From positions 1-12,600 of the forward strand of contig SKQZ01000037.1 of assembly GCA_007118765.1 (NCBI GenBank): a DNA stretch of 12,600 nt. The letters run 5' to 3'. This stretch comes from Candidatus Hydrogenedentota bacterium. GTDB taxonomy: Bacteria; Hydrogenedentota; Hydrogenedentia; Hydrogenedentales; CAITNO01. The notes beneath the pieces were generated by a model. That model searched no databases. It worked only from the letters and a program-made list of their open reading frames with translations, and was not told the DNA's origin. The position numbers and the translations under genes were made by a program. Positions 6,873 to 12,600 of the stretch are shown in pieces; position 1 is the first letter of the stretch; every line of letters starts with the position of its first letter.

Positions 6873-7733
6873 ATGTCATTTTTTCTGGTAATGAAGGCTG
6901 AAATTGTTCGGTCTTTTATTATCATGCGCCGATATTGGTTTCGTACCCTGACAGGCATGTTTATCGGCTACGGCATGTTAATGGTGCTCATTGCGGGATT
7001 CATTTACAGTCGCCCCGAGATGGAAGAAGGGTTGAACCGTTTTGACGACCCCACCGCCGCCACCAATTTTGTGCTCGGCTTTATTATCGGCATGTTCGCC
7101 TTCGGCGTAGTGGGCATGTTCACGCAGGGATTGCAGGGCATGGCCGCCACAGGTGTGCTGGAGCAGCTGTGCATGAGCCCTCACGGCCTTGCCGTTAATT
7201 TTATGGCGCAAACCGTGGTGGGCGCAGTCACCAGCATTATCTCGTCCGGGATCATGGTGTTTGCCGTTACTTGGAGTGTGGGCGGCATGTTACATTGGGA
7301 CACCATTCCCATTTTGGTGCTGTTAACCTTGACCTTTTTTAACCTGGTGGGATTCGGCTTCATGGTAGGCGGGTTGGTGCTCGTCTTCAAACAAGTGGGA
7401 CAAGTGGCGATTATCCTGCGGATGGGTCTGTTTGCGCTGGCGGTCTTCGCGCGCGAAGAGATTTTGGACCAACCCTGGCCGTTGGCCCTGATGCTGCACC
7501 TGCTTCCCATCACCGACGCCACCATTTGTCTGAAGTACGTTCTCATCAAGAACCAAACCATGACTGTCATGGGCCCCGATGGCGAGACTATCGAGGTGTT
7601 TCGTTCATTGTTCTTGTACCCGCCCTTCTATTGGCTCATAGCAAGCTGTGTGCTTTGGACCTTCATCGGACTGACTGTGTTCCGCTTTATGGAAGACTAC
7701 AGCCGTTCCAAAGGCACGCTGGGGAGTTACTAA
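6873..7733 (+). CDS. ABC-2 type transporter permease
   Basis: 286 residues, about six membrane spans (roughly 25-45, 65-85, 107-140, 148-172, 178-195 and 252-275), the usual ABC-2 (NodJ/DrrB-like) topology. It starts with a cytoplasmic MSFFLVMKAEIVRSF amphipathic helix followed by a basic MRRYWFR patch, typical of this family. An AAAGGAA Shine-Dalgarno precedes the ATG by 5 bases. It is the membrane partner of the upstream ATPase, and together they make a homodimeric-type exporter. A hydrophilic loop near 196-240 (QPWPLAL...GPDGETIEVFRS) would lie outside the membrane before the last span. Its TAA stop overlaps the next ATG by one base (TAATG). Confidence 0.9.
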   Translation: MSFFLVMKAEIVRSFIIMRRYWFRTLTGMFIGYGMLMVLIAGFIYSRPEMEEGLNRFDDPTAATNFVLGFIIGMFAFGVVGMFTQGLQGMAATGVLEQLCMSPHGLAVNFMAQTVVGAVTSIISSGIMVFAVTWSVGGMLHWDTIPILVLLTLTFFNLVGFGFMVGGLVLVFKQVGQVAIILRMGLFALAVFAREEILDQPWPLALMLHLLPITDATICLKYVLIKNQTMTVMGPDGETIEVFRSLFLYPPFYWLIASCVLWTFIGLTVFRFMEDYSRSKGTLGSY

Positions 7734-7735
7734 TG
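7721..7735 (+). promoter_or_regulatory. Ribosome binding site that fixes the start of the fusion gene
   Basis: GGGGAG (7721-7726) lies 6 bases before the ATG at 7733, inside the end of the permease gene, and the permease stop overlaps that ATG (TAATG). The open frame extends upstream to 7526, but that part overlaps the permease in another frame and has no family resemblance. The ATG at 7733 begins MQPPLLHKF, a plausible start for this family. Confidence 0.8.
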
Positions 7736-9574
7736 CAACCGCCTTTGTTGCATAAGTTTCAAATTGGCGACCGCCGTTTCGTCATTGACCCCGAAACGTG
7801 CTTTTGTTTTGAATGTGACCATATTTCCTGGGATGTGCTGGCGTATTATCCGCAGGAACCCATCAATCATATCTATCACCTGCTCAAGGATCGGCATCCC
7901 CTCAAAGAGCTGGAGGAGGTGGTGGGCGAGCTCGAGTGGTTGCGCATAACAAAGGCCATATTGACCTCCCCTTCTGATGAACCGCAGCACGGCGCGCCGG
8001 AATTGAAGCGTATCGTTGTGGCGGCAGATGCCGGGACGCCCGACGCGGCAACACGGGTAGCCATGGCAGGCAATGTTTTGTTGGCCGCATCCGGGAACCG
8101 CAGGCATATTGCATTGCATCTCTGTTTTTCCGAGGCATGCGATGCGGCGGCGCCCGAAATCGCGACGTGCTTGAACACACTGAAACATGCCGCACGCTTT
8201 GCAGACAAAAACATGACGGTGGTCATCGAAACGACGTTGCCCGCCCTTGGCGGATTGCCAAACACGGCGCACTACCTTTTCCAGGTACAGCTGGCGGAAG
8301 ACGCGAATCATGCCGCGTGCATCCGCGATATCACCGCCCTGTGCAACCATGCCTCCATCAAGAAGCTGAATGCCCTGAAAAAGCAACCGTTCTGTACCCG
8401 TGTTACCATTATGGCGCGGCCGGTCAACGCCAATTTTCATGCCCTGCTTCAGGAGATGGTGCAGGCAGAGCAGCGCGACATTCTGCTGGACATCCCCGGC
8501 ATCTATCTTCAAAACCCACAACAAGACCCGGCGGTATTGGCCGAGGCATTGCGCGTCAACGCCGCCTATTACGCCGAGCAATTGTTGCAGGGAGCGCCCG
8601 TGCGCGTGGAACCCTTTGCGACGTTGTTCGATGCGATACATCAGGGCAAACCCGTGCGGCGTATTGACGGCGCAGGCTATTGGGAATTGGCCGTGGACAA
8701 CCAGGGCCGCGTGTTTCCGTCTCGCCACTTTATGGAAATGCAGGCCCTGCCGGTTGGCACGCTTGCCGACGGCGGGCGCGACGAGAACGCTTTGGAACCC
8801 TTTTCTTATCTTGGCGCAGAGCAAATGGCGCCATGCCGCCGGTGTTGGGCGCGCTGTCTTTGTGGCGGCGGTCACGCAATTATTCACTGGCTGCGCAGTG
8901 ACCACCCCCGCACACCCGATCCGTCTTGGTGCGACGGGCAGCGGCAGTGGCTTGCCCATGTCATTGATGCATTCAATATGGTGGTCTCGTCAGGCCTCAA
9001 CTTTTCCCATATCATCCGCGAAACACAGCCGCAACAGCCACGCATGTCATGGCTGAAAGCGGCGAAAGCCGCCTATCAAATACGTCTGATACCGCGTCCA
9101 TTACGCGAAGCCGACGCTGCGTGGCTGGTAAAATGGGAAAACTGGAACAACGCCGCTTATTTCGTGTGCAATGAATACGGTCTGCTTTTGGCAACCTCTT
9201 ATGACCGTGAAATGGATGCCCTGCACCCGCGTGAATTGGGTCAGGAACTGGTGCTGACACGACGCACCGGGGAGCCATGCGGCCTGTTAAAAGTGCAGCC
9301 TGACATGCGCGTTCCCGGACTAACATGGGCATGGCTGTATATGCAGGACCCCAAGGCGTACGAAGAGTCGGGCATTCGGCGCACCCTCAGCGCACTGTTA
9401 AAAGAAACTGTTCAGGGCCATAACCGGCGCATCCTTGTCCCGGTCACCCATGATGAAACAGCACTGGCCACGTGTTTGGAGTCCATCGGCTTCACCCATG
9501 GCGGCACACAGCGACAGGCCCTCTACCTGCATGGTACATATCACGACGTTGCGCTGTATCAGTATGAAAACTGA
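7733..9574 (+). CDS. Pseudo-radical-SAM/SPASM protein fused to a C-terminal GNAT domain
   Basis: 613 residues. Residues 6-70 (LHKFQIGDRRFVIDPETC to LEELEWL-like) resemble the N-terminal domain of SPASM peptide maturases that precedes the radical SAM barrel. Residues 92-300 keep the barrel rhythm (KRIVVAADAG, AMAGNVLLAASGNRRHIALHLCFSEA, VVIETT), but the region that should carry CxxxCxxC has no cysteine, and the GGEP segment reads FSEA. Residues 312-400 are SPASM-like: GAGYWELAVDNQGRVFPS, then C368-RR-C371-WAR-C375-L-C377-GGG-H381, and C400. The usual Cys before GAG, in YPC and after GGG are absent. Residues 449-613 are a GNAT module (RLIPRPLREAD, CGLLKVQPDMRV, TWAWLYM, CLESIGF) related to the GNAT at 3954. 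It probably cannot do radical SAM chemistry and may bind a peptide for the acyltransferases. Pseudo-rSAM proteins are known in some RiPP systems. Confidence 0.65.
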   Translation: MQPPLLHKFQIGDRRFVIDPETCFCFECDHISWDVLAYYPQEPINHIYHLLKDRHPLKELEEVVGELEWLRITKAILTSPSDEPQHGAPELKRIVVAADAGTPDAATRVAMAGNVLLAASGNRRHIALHLCFSEACDAAAPEIATCLNTLKHAARFADKNMTVVIETTLPALGGLPNTAHYLFQVQLAEDANHAACIRDITALCNHASIKKLNALKKQPFCTRVTIMARPVNANFHALLQEMVQAEQRDILLDIPGIYLQNPQQDPAVLAEALRVNAAYYAEQLLQGAPVRVEPFATLFDAIHQGKPVRRIDGAGYWELAVDNQGRVFPSRHFMEMQALPVGTLADGGRDENALEPFSYLGAEQMAPCRRCWARCLCGGGHAIIHWLRSDHPRTPDPSWCDGQRQWLAHVIDAFNMVVSSGLNFSHIIRETQPQQPRMSWLKAAKAAYQIRLIPRPLREADAAWLVKWENWNNAAYFVCNEYGLLLATSYDREMDALHPRELGQELVLTRRTGEPCGLLKVQPDMRVPGLTWAWLYMQDPKAYEESGIRRTLSALLKETVQGHNRRILVPVTHDETALATCLESIGFTHGGTQRQALYLHGTYHDVALYQYEN

Positions 9575-9642
9575 CCCTGCGGGGCATGTCGCTTTTGTAT
9601 TGGCCTACTCCGTTCCTTTTGTGTCGCCAAACGCTGAAATAG

Positions 9643-9675
9643 GGTTTAAGCATCCGGGTATGGTACGATTAAACC
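9643..9675. promoter_or_regulatory. Inverted repeat upstream of the nitrilase-like gene
   Basis: GGTTTAA (9643-9649) and TTAAACC (9669-9675) are perfect inverted arms around a 19-base spacer, 38 bases before the start at 9713. The centre-to-centre distance of about 26 bases (two and a half helical turns) could suit a regulator binding two sites, or the arms could form a transcript hairpin. A weak -10 (TACGAT, 9664-9669) overlaps it. The function is not established. Confidence 0.3.
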
Positions 9676-9712
9676 GACAGAGGTGATCAACCATAAATGA
9701 AAGGAAATTGCC

Positions 9713-10435
9713 ATGACAACAATCCGTATATGCGGTGTGCAGATGCACGTTGCACCGAGCAGGAAAGACAATTTGCCGCGCATTCTTGAGTATATTCGTC
9801 GCAGTGACTGTGATTTTATCGTGTTCCCGGAAATGAGCCTGACCGGTTATCACAATGAGTTCAACGGGGAACGCACCGGCGAGGCGTGGAAACAGGTTGC
9901 GGCGGCATGTCGGCAGAGTTATGTCACCGCCATCATCGGAACAGGCGCGCATATCAACGGCCACACCCATATTCAATCCCGCATTTACTCGGACGAGGGC
10001 ACGCTGCTCGGAACCCACGAACAGATATTGCCTACGGAAGAAGACCGGAAATGGTGTCGTCCGGGCGAAGAACTGCGCGTGTTTGAGTACAAGGGGCTTA
10101 CGTTTGGTTGTCTCATTGGCAATGACCTGTGGGTGAAGCCCGGCTTCGGCCCCTACCCTGACCCGCGCCTCACCTACCAATTGTCCAAGAAAGGCGCACA
10201 GGTCGTCTTCCACAGCATCAGCACGGGAGCGGACCCACTGTATACGACTTATCATGAGTCCAATCTGGCGTTGCGGGCACGGGAAGGCAACCTGTATATT
10301 GTCACGGCAAATGCAACGCCGGAATCCGGCGCGGTGAACGCACCGTCCGGCATTATGTCACCGGAAGGCGAATGGCTTGTGCAATGCCCCCTGGAAGGGG
10401 AACACAAGTTCGTTTATGACATTGAGATAGACTAA
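9713..10435 (+). CDS. Nitrilase-superfamily (carbon-nitrogen hydrolase) protein lacking catalytic Cys and Lys
   Basis: 240 residues; an AAGGA site lies 7 bases before the ATG. The fold is clear: IRICGVQMHVAP start, FIVFPEMSLTGY (36-46), AAACRQ, IIGTGA (75-79), YSDEGTLLGTHEQILPTEE (92-110), GCLIGNDLW (132-140), GAQVVFHS, NLALRAREGNLYIVTANA and a G-IMSPEGEWL strand. Family members use a Glu-Lys-Cys triad to cleave amide or nitrile bonds. Glu40 in FPE is kept, but the Lys position is Gln104 and the Cys position (usually I-C-N/Y-D) is Gly136. The protein is probably a non-catalytic member with a binding or regulatory role. Each change is one base away from the expected codon (CAG versus AAG; GGC versus TGC). 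The protein ends a few residues past the last strand, and its TAA is the first triplet of a repeat. It has its own upstream region and may not belong to the operon before it. Confidence 0.8.
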   Translation: MTTIRICGVQMHVAPSRKDNLPRILEYIRRSDCDFIVFPEMSLTGYHNEFNGERTGEAWKQVAAACRQSYVTAIIGTGAHINGHTHIQSRIYSDEGTLLGTHEQILPTEEDRKWCRPGEELRVFEYKGLTFGCLIGNDLWVKPGFGPYPDPRLTYQLSKKGAQVVFHSISTGADPLYTTYHESNLALRAREGNLYIVTANATPESGAVNAPSGIMSPEGEWLVQCPLEGEHKFVYDIEID

Positions 10436-10452
10436 CCCGGATATTTCACCGG
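10433..10452 (+). repeat. Terminal fragment of the CCCGGATATTTCA repeat, supplying the nitrilase stop codon
   Basis: TAACCCGGATATTTCACCGG matches the ends of the copies at 12201 and 12430 (16 contiguous bases shared with 12429-12444). It overlaps the TAA stop of the nitrilase-like gene. Similarity ends after about 20 bases, so only the tip of the element is present. It sits in the 48-bp gap between the convergent nitrilase-like and ilvD genes, where no clear terminator hairpin with a T-run is visible. Confidence 0.6.
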
Positions 10453-10483
10453 CTAACGACGCGCCGAAACGCTCTCAAACCGG

Positions 10484-12154
10484 TTACTTGAATACGGCGC
10501 CGGTATTGGCGCTGGACACCAGTTTCTGATAACGTTTCAACCAGCCCGTCAGGTTTCGGTCCGGTGGCGCCGGGCGGTTTTTCGCCCGCACCTCCAATTC
10601 CGCATCCGTCAGTTTTACATTGATACGCCGTGCGGGAATGTCTATTTCGATGGTGTCTCCCGCTTCCAACAGGCCTATGGGCCCGCCTTGTGCGGCTTCG
10701 GGGCTTACATGACCAATACACGCGCCGCGGGTGCCGCCTGAAAAACGCCCGTCGGTAATAAGGCTGACACTTGCGCCAAGCCCCGCCCCCATGACCGCCG
10801 AGGTCGGCGCCAACATCTCGCGCATGCCCGGACCGCCTTGCGGGCCTTCATAGCGTATCACCACCACATCGCCTTCCTTGACTTCCCCGTCCATAATGGC
10901 CTGCATGGAATCCTCTTCGCTTTCAAAGATAACGGCGGGGCCGGTGTGCCGTAATATGGCCGGGTCCACCCCCGCCTCCTTAACCACCGCGCCCTCGGGC
11001 GCAAGGTTGCCGAATAAAATCGCCAGGCCGCCCGTCGGGCTGTACGGCTCGTCCACAGTCTTAATCACCTCCTCGTCCGAAGAACGTGCGCCCGCCACAT
11101 TTTCGGCCAGCGTCTTGAGGGTCACGGTTTTGCAGTCGGGATGCAAGATGCCGGGCCGTTCCAGCAATTCGCCCAGAATGGCGCTGATGCCGCCCGCACG
11201 GTCCACATCTTCAATGTGCCATTTGTACGATGGCGCCACTTTGCAGATGTTGGGTACCCGTGCGCTTACCTCATTCAGTCGTTCGAGGGGATACTCCACG
11301 CCCGCCTCGTTCGCAATGGCAAGGGTATGCAACACGGTATTGGTGGAGCCGCCCATGGCCATATCCAGCGCAAAAGCATTGTCAATGGATTCCGGGGTCA
11401 CAATGTCACGCGGACGCAGGTCGGCTTCCAGCACCTGCATCAGTTGTTCCGCGGCCTTGCGCACCAACATGCGGCGCTCCGCGGTATTTGCCAGGATGGT
11501 GCCGTTTCCGGGCAAGGCGATACCCAAGGCTTCACACAGACAGTTCATGGAGTTCGCCGTGAACATGCCCGAACAGGAGCCGCAGCTGGGACACGCTTTT
11601 TGTTCCAGTTCGTCCAATTGATCCGCCGTCAGCTGTTCCCGTTTGTATTTGGCCACCCCTTCAAAAACCGTGATCAAGTCGCACGCTTCTCCGCTGGCCA
11701 GCTTGCCCGCGGCCATTGGTCCGCCTGATACAAACACCGTTGGAATATTGCCCCGCATGGCGCCCATCAACATGCCCGGCGTAATTTTATCGCAGTTTGG
11801 GATGCACAGCAACGCGTCAAAAGCATGGGCGTTTACCATGGTTTCCACGCTGTCTGCAATGAGTTCGCGCGAGGGCAGGCTGTATTTCATACCGCCATGT
11901 CCCATGGCAATGCCGTCACAAATGCCGATGGTATTAAACTCAAAAGGAACTCCGCCGGCAGCGCGGATGGCTTCCGCCGCCAACCGACCGAATTCATTGA
12001 GGTGTGCGTGGCCGGGAATGATTTCCACAAAACTGTTACAAATGCCGATAAAAGGACGCTTGAAATCGTCGCGATTCTTAATTTTTCCCGTGGCGTATAA
12101 CAGTGACCGATGGGGCGCACGTTCAAATCCGTCTTTAACTACGTTGCTTCTCAT
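10484..12154 (-). CDS. ilvD: Dihydroxy-acid dehydratase (EC 4.2.1.9), Fe-S cluster
   Basis: 556 residues, normal length for the short IlvD class. It dehydrates 2,3-dihydroxy-isovalerate and 2,3-dihydroxy-3-methylvalerate to the 2-keto acids of valine/leucine and isoleucine synthesis in the cytoplasm. Hallmarks: APHRSLLYATG (13-23), ICNSF..IIPGHAHL, PNCDKITPGMLM with C121, CPSCGSCSGMFTANSMN with C188/C191/C194 (Fe-S and Mg ligands lie in these two motifs), AMGGSTNTVLH, and the catalytic loop DGRFSGGTRGACIGHVSPEA near the C-terminus. I prefer the ATG at 12154 (MRSNVV) because a GGAG site lies 9 bases upstream and homologues begin MRSD-like. In-frame ATGs at 12169 and 12214 add 5 or 20 residues with no family resemblance. 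All expected motifs are intact, so it should be active. It is the only plain housekeeping gene in the window. Confidence 0.97.
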   Translation of the reverse strand: MRSNVVKDGFERAPHRSLLYATGKIKNRDDFKRPFIGICNSFVEIIPGHAHLNEFGRLAAEAIRAAGGVPFEFNTIGICDGIAMGHGGMKYSLPSRELIADSVETMVNAHAFDALLCIPNCDKITPGMLMGAMRGNIPTVFVSGGPMAAGKLASGEACDLITVFEGVAKYKREQLTADQLDELEQKACPSCGSCSGMFTANSMNCLCEALGIALPGNGTILANTAERRMLVRKAAEQLMQVLEADLRPRDIVTPESIDNAFALDMAMGGSTNTVLHTLAIANEAGVEYPLERLNEVSARVPNICKVAPSYKWHIEDVDRAGGISAILGELLERPGILHPDCKTVTLKTLAENVAGARSSDEEVIKTVDEPYSPTGGLAILFGNLAPEGAVVKEAGVDPAILRHTGPAVIFESEEDSMQAIMDGEVKEGDVVVIRYEGPQGGPGMREMLAPTSAVMGAGLGASVSLITDGRFSGGTRGACIGHVSPEAAQGGPIGLLEAGDTIEIDIPARRINVKLTDAELEVRAKNRPAPPDRNLTGWLKRYQKLVSSANTGAVFK

Positions 12155-12163
12155 AGTATTTGT

Positions 12164-12167
12164 CTCC
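12164..12167 (-). promoter_or_regulatory. GGAG ribosome binding site deciding the ilvD start
   Basis: On the minus strand GGAG is followed by nine bases and then ATG at 12154. It lies within the codons that the longer ATG at 12169 would use, which makes the shorter start the more likely. Confidence 0.55.
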
Positions 12168-12200
12168 ATGTTTCGTTCTCGAATAGGTAGTCTGCATTGG

Positions 12201-12280
12201 CCCGGATACTTCACCGGGTGTCATCATAAACCTGCACAGCGTGGGCCGGGAAAAGTGCTTGCGAAGCCCGGCGACAGTAT
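12201..12280 (+). repeat. Diverged copy of the CCCGGATATTTCA element
   Basis: CCCGGATACTTCACC and the following 65 bases align with 12432-12516. Shared blocks include CCTG, GCCGG, GTGCTT, GC and GACAG in the same order, with scattered substitutions and small gaps. The right arm of the fold-back is not recognisable. This is an old copy, in the same orientation as the other two. Confidence 0.55.
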
Positions 12281-12429
12281 GCCGAACCACACCAGAATCA
12301 GTGGATGGGCGAGGCATCTGTTACCGTGAACAATGTGCAGGCTTACCCCTGCCGTGGCGAAGGGAATACGCAGGTTAGTATACGCCGCAAAAGCAAAAGA
12401 TGCAAACAACTCGCCAAGGATAGCGGCTT

Positions 12430-12600
12430 AACCCGGATATTTCATCAGGTTTCGTCGTGAGCCTGTGAAGATTGCGCCGGAGCAGGTGCTTTGCGCAGGC
12501 CGCCGGCTGACAGCGTGTTAGTACACGTCGAAGTCGGCGGGCAAGCAAAGTGCATGATATGGTGTAAGATTCGCAGACGCAACAGAAATCTTGTGAAATA
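12430..12600 (+). mobile_element. Fold-back (MITE-like) element, right end cut by the window
   Basis: The left end AACCCGGATATTTCA (12430-12444) is mirrored by TGAAATA at the last seven bases (12594-12600). The centre is a perfect hairpin, CGTGT-TAGT-ACACG (12514-12527). Between them the arms pair imperfectly (GCTTTGC..GCCGCCGGCT on the left against AGTCGGCGGGCAAGCAAAGT on the right; TATTTCA..AG.TTTC against GAAATCTTGTGAAATA). The whole unit of about 175-180 bp therefore forms one long interrupted palindrome with no coding capacity. It may be a non-autonomous element moved by a transposase elsewhere, or the end of an insertion sequence; I cannot assign a family. Confidence 0.6.

Larger units (their letters stand above)
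12155..12600. other. 446-bp non-coding region upstream of ilvD, mostly repeat-derived
   Basis: No gene is supported. The sequence holds a decayed repeat copy (12201-12280) beginning about 47 bases upstream of the ilvD ATG, an unassigned stretch (12281-12429), and a well preserved fold-back copy of the same element (12430 to the edge). The ilvD promoter should lie at or within the 12201 copy, but I cannot name convincing -35/-10 boxes. No attenuator-like leader peptide rich in Leu/Ile/Val codons or T-box element was recognised. Confidence 0.5.

Noticed and set aside
7526..7732. 69-codon N-terminal extension of the fusion gene
   Set aside because: It overlaps the permease in another frame and has no family resemblance. 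The ATG at 7733 has a strong Shine-Dalgarno and the typical TAATG overlap.
7730..8959. 409-codon open frame on the minus strand inside the fusion gene
   Set aside because: It is antisense to a gene with clear SPASM and GNAT features and a good ribosome site. Its translation shows no recognisable domain and its composition is that of a shadow frame.
9575..9600. CCCTGCGGGG as a terminator after the operon
   Set aside because: The stem is only about 3-4 base pairs and the T-rich stretch is not adjacent; too weak to call.
9564..9686. 40-codon frame starting at ATG 9564, overlapping the end of the fusion gene, considered as a precursor peptide
   Set aside because: There is no ribosome site, no cysteines, no leader/core pattern and no Gly-Gly motif. 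It cannot be told from chance.
12155..12214. Longer N-terminus for IlvD from the ATG at 12214 or 12169
   Set aside because: The extra residues have no family match and the GGAG site fits the ATG at 12154.

Overview
The window is about 55% GC bacterial DNA with tightly packed genes. The organism cannot be named from one window. A secreted beta-helix protein with a Glu/Gly/Pro-rich linker, a CehA-like PHP lipoprotein with a thrombospondin-type-3-like calcium motif, and many dispersed repeats would fit an uncultured lineage such as Candidatus Hydrogenedentota or a PVC/Lentisphaera-like bacterium. That is an inference from style, not a proof.

Layout. Positions 1-1612 (minus) hold the N-terminal 537 residues of a secreted right-handed beta-helix protein with two Ig-like (DUF5011-type) domains; it runs off the left edge. 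A divergent intergenic region with a probable promoter/operator separates it from a PHP-type lipoprotein (1782-3560, plus) whose metal-binding motifs are largely destroyed. A 393-bp gap follows, holding two copies of a 40-bp dispersed repeat, the second part of a hairpin. Next is a compact six-gene plus-strand operon (3954-9574): GNAT, GNAT, CPBP intramembrane protease, ABC ATPase, ABC-2 permease, and a 613-residue fusion that reads as a pseudo-radical-SAM/SPASM protein joined to a third GNAT domain. A nitrilase-superfamily gene (9713-10435, plus) has lost its catalytic Cys and Lys. It converges on ilvD (minus, 12154-10484), the one ordinary housekeeping gene. Both sides of ilvD carry copies of a repeat that begins CCCGGATATTTCA. 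The last copy (12430 to the right edge) folds back on itself.

How the genes work together. The six-gene operon is the most interesting part. Four of its five junctions are translationally coupled by overlap or very short spacing. It combines three acyltransferase-like modules, a membrane protease with intact motifs, a complete ABC-2 exporter and a maturase-like scaffold lacking the radical SAM cysteines. This looks like a system that modifies, cleaves and exports a peptide or small molecule, but no precursor peptide or active radical SAM enzyme is visible. Three separate loci carry families whose catalytic residues are gone (PHP, radical SAM, nitrilase). IlvD serves branched-chain amino acid synthesis and seems unrelated to its neighbours.
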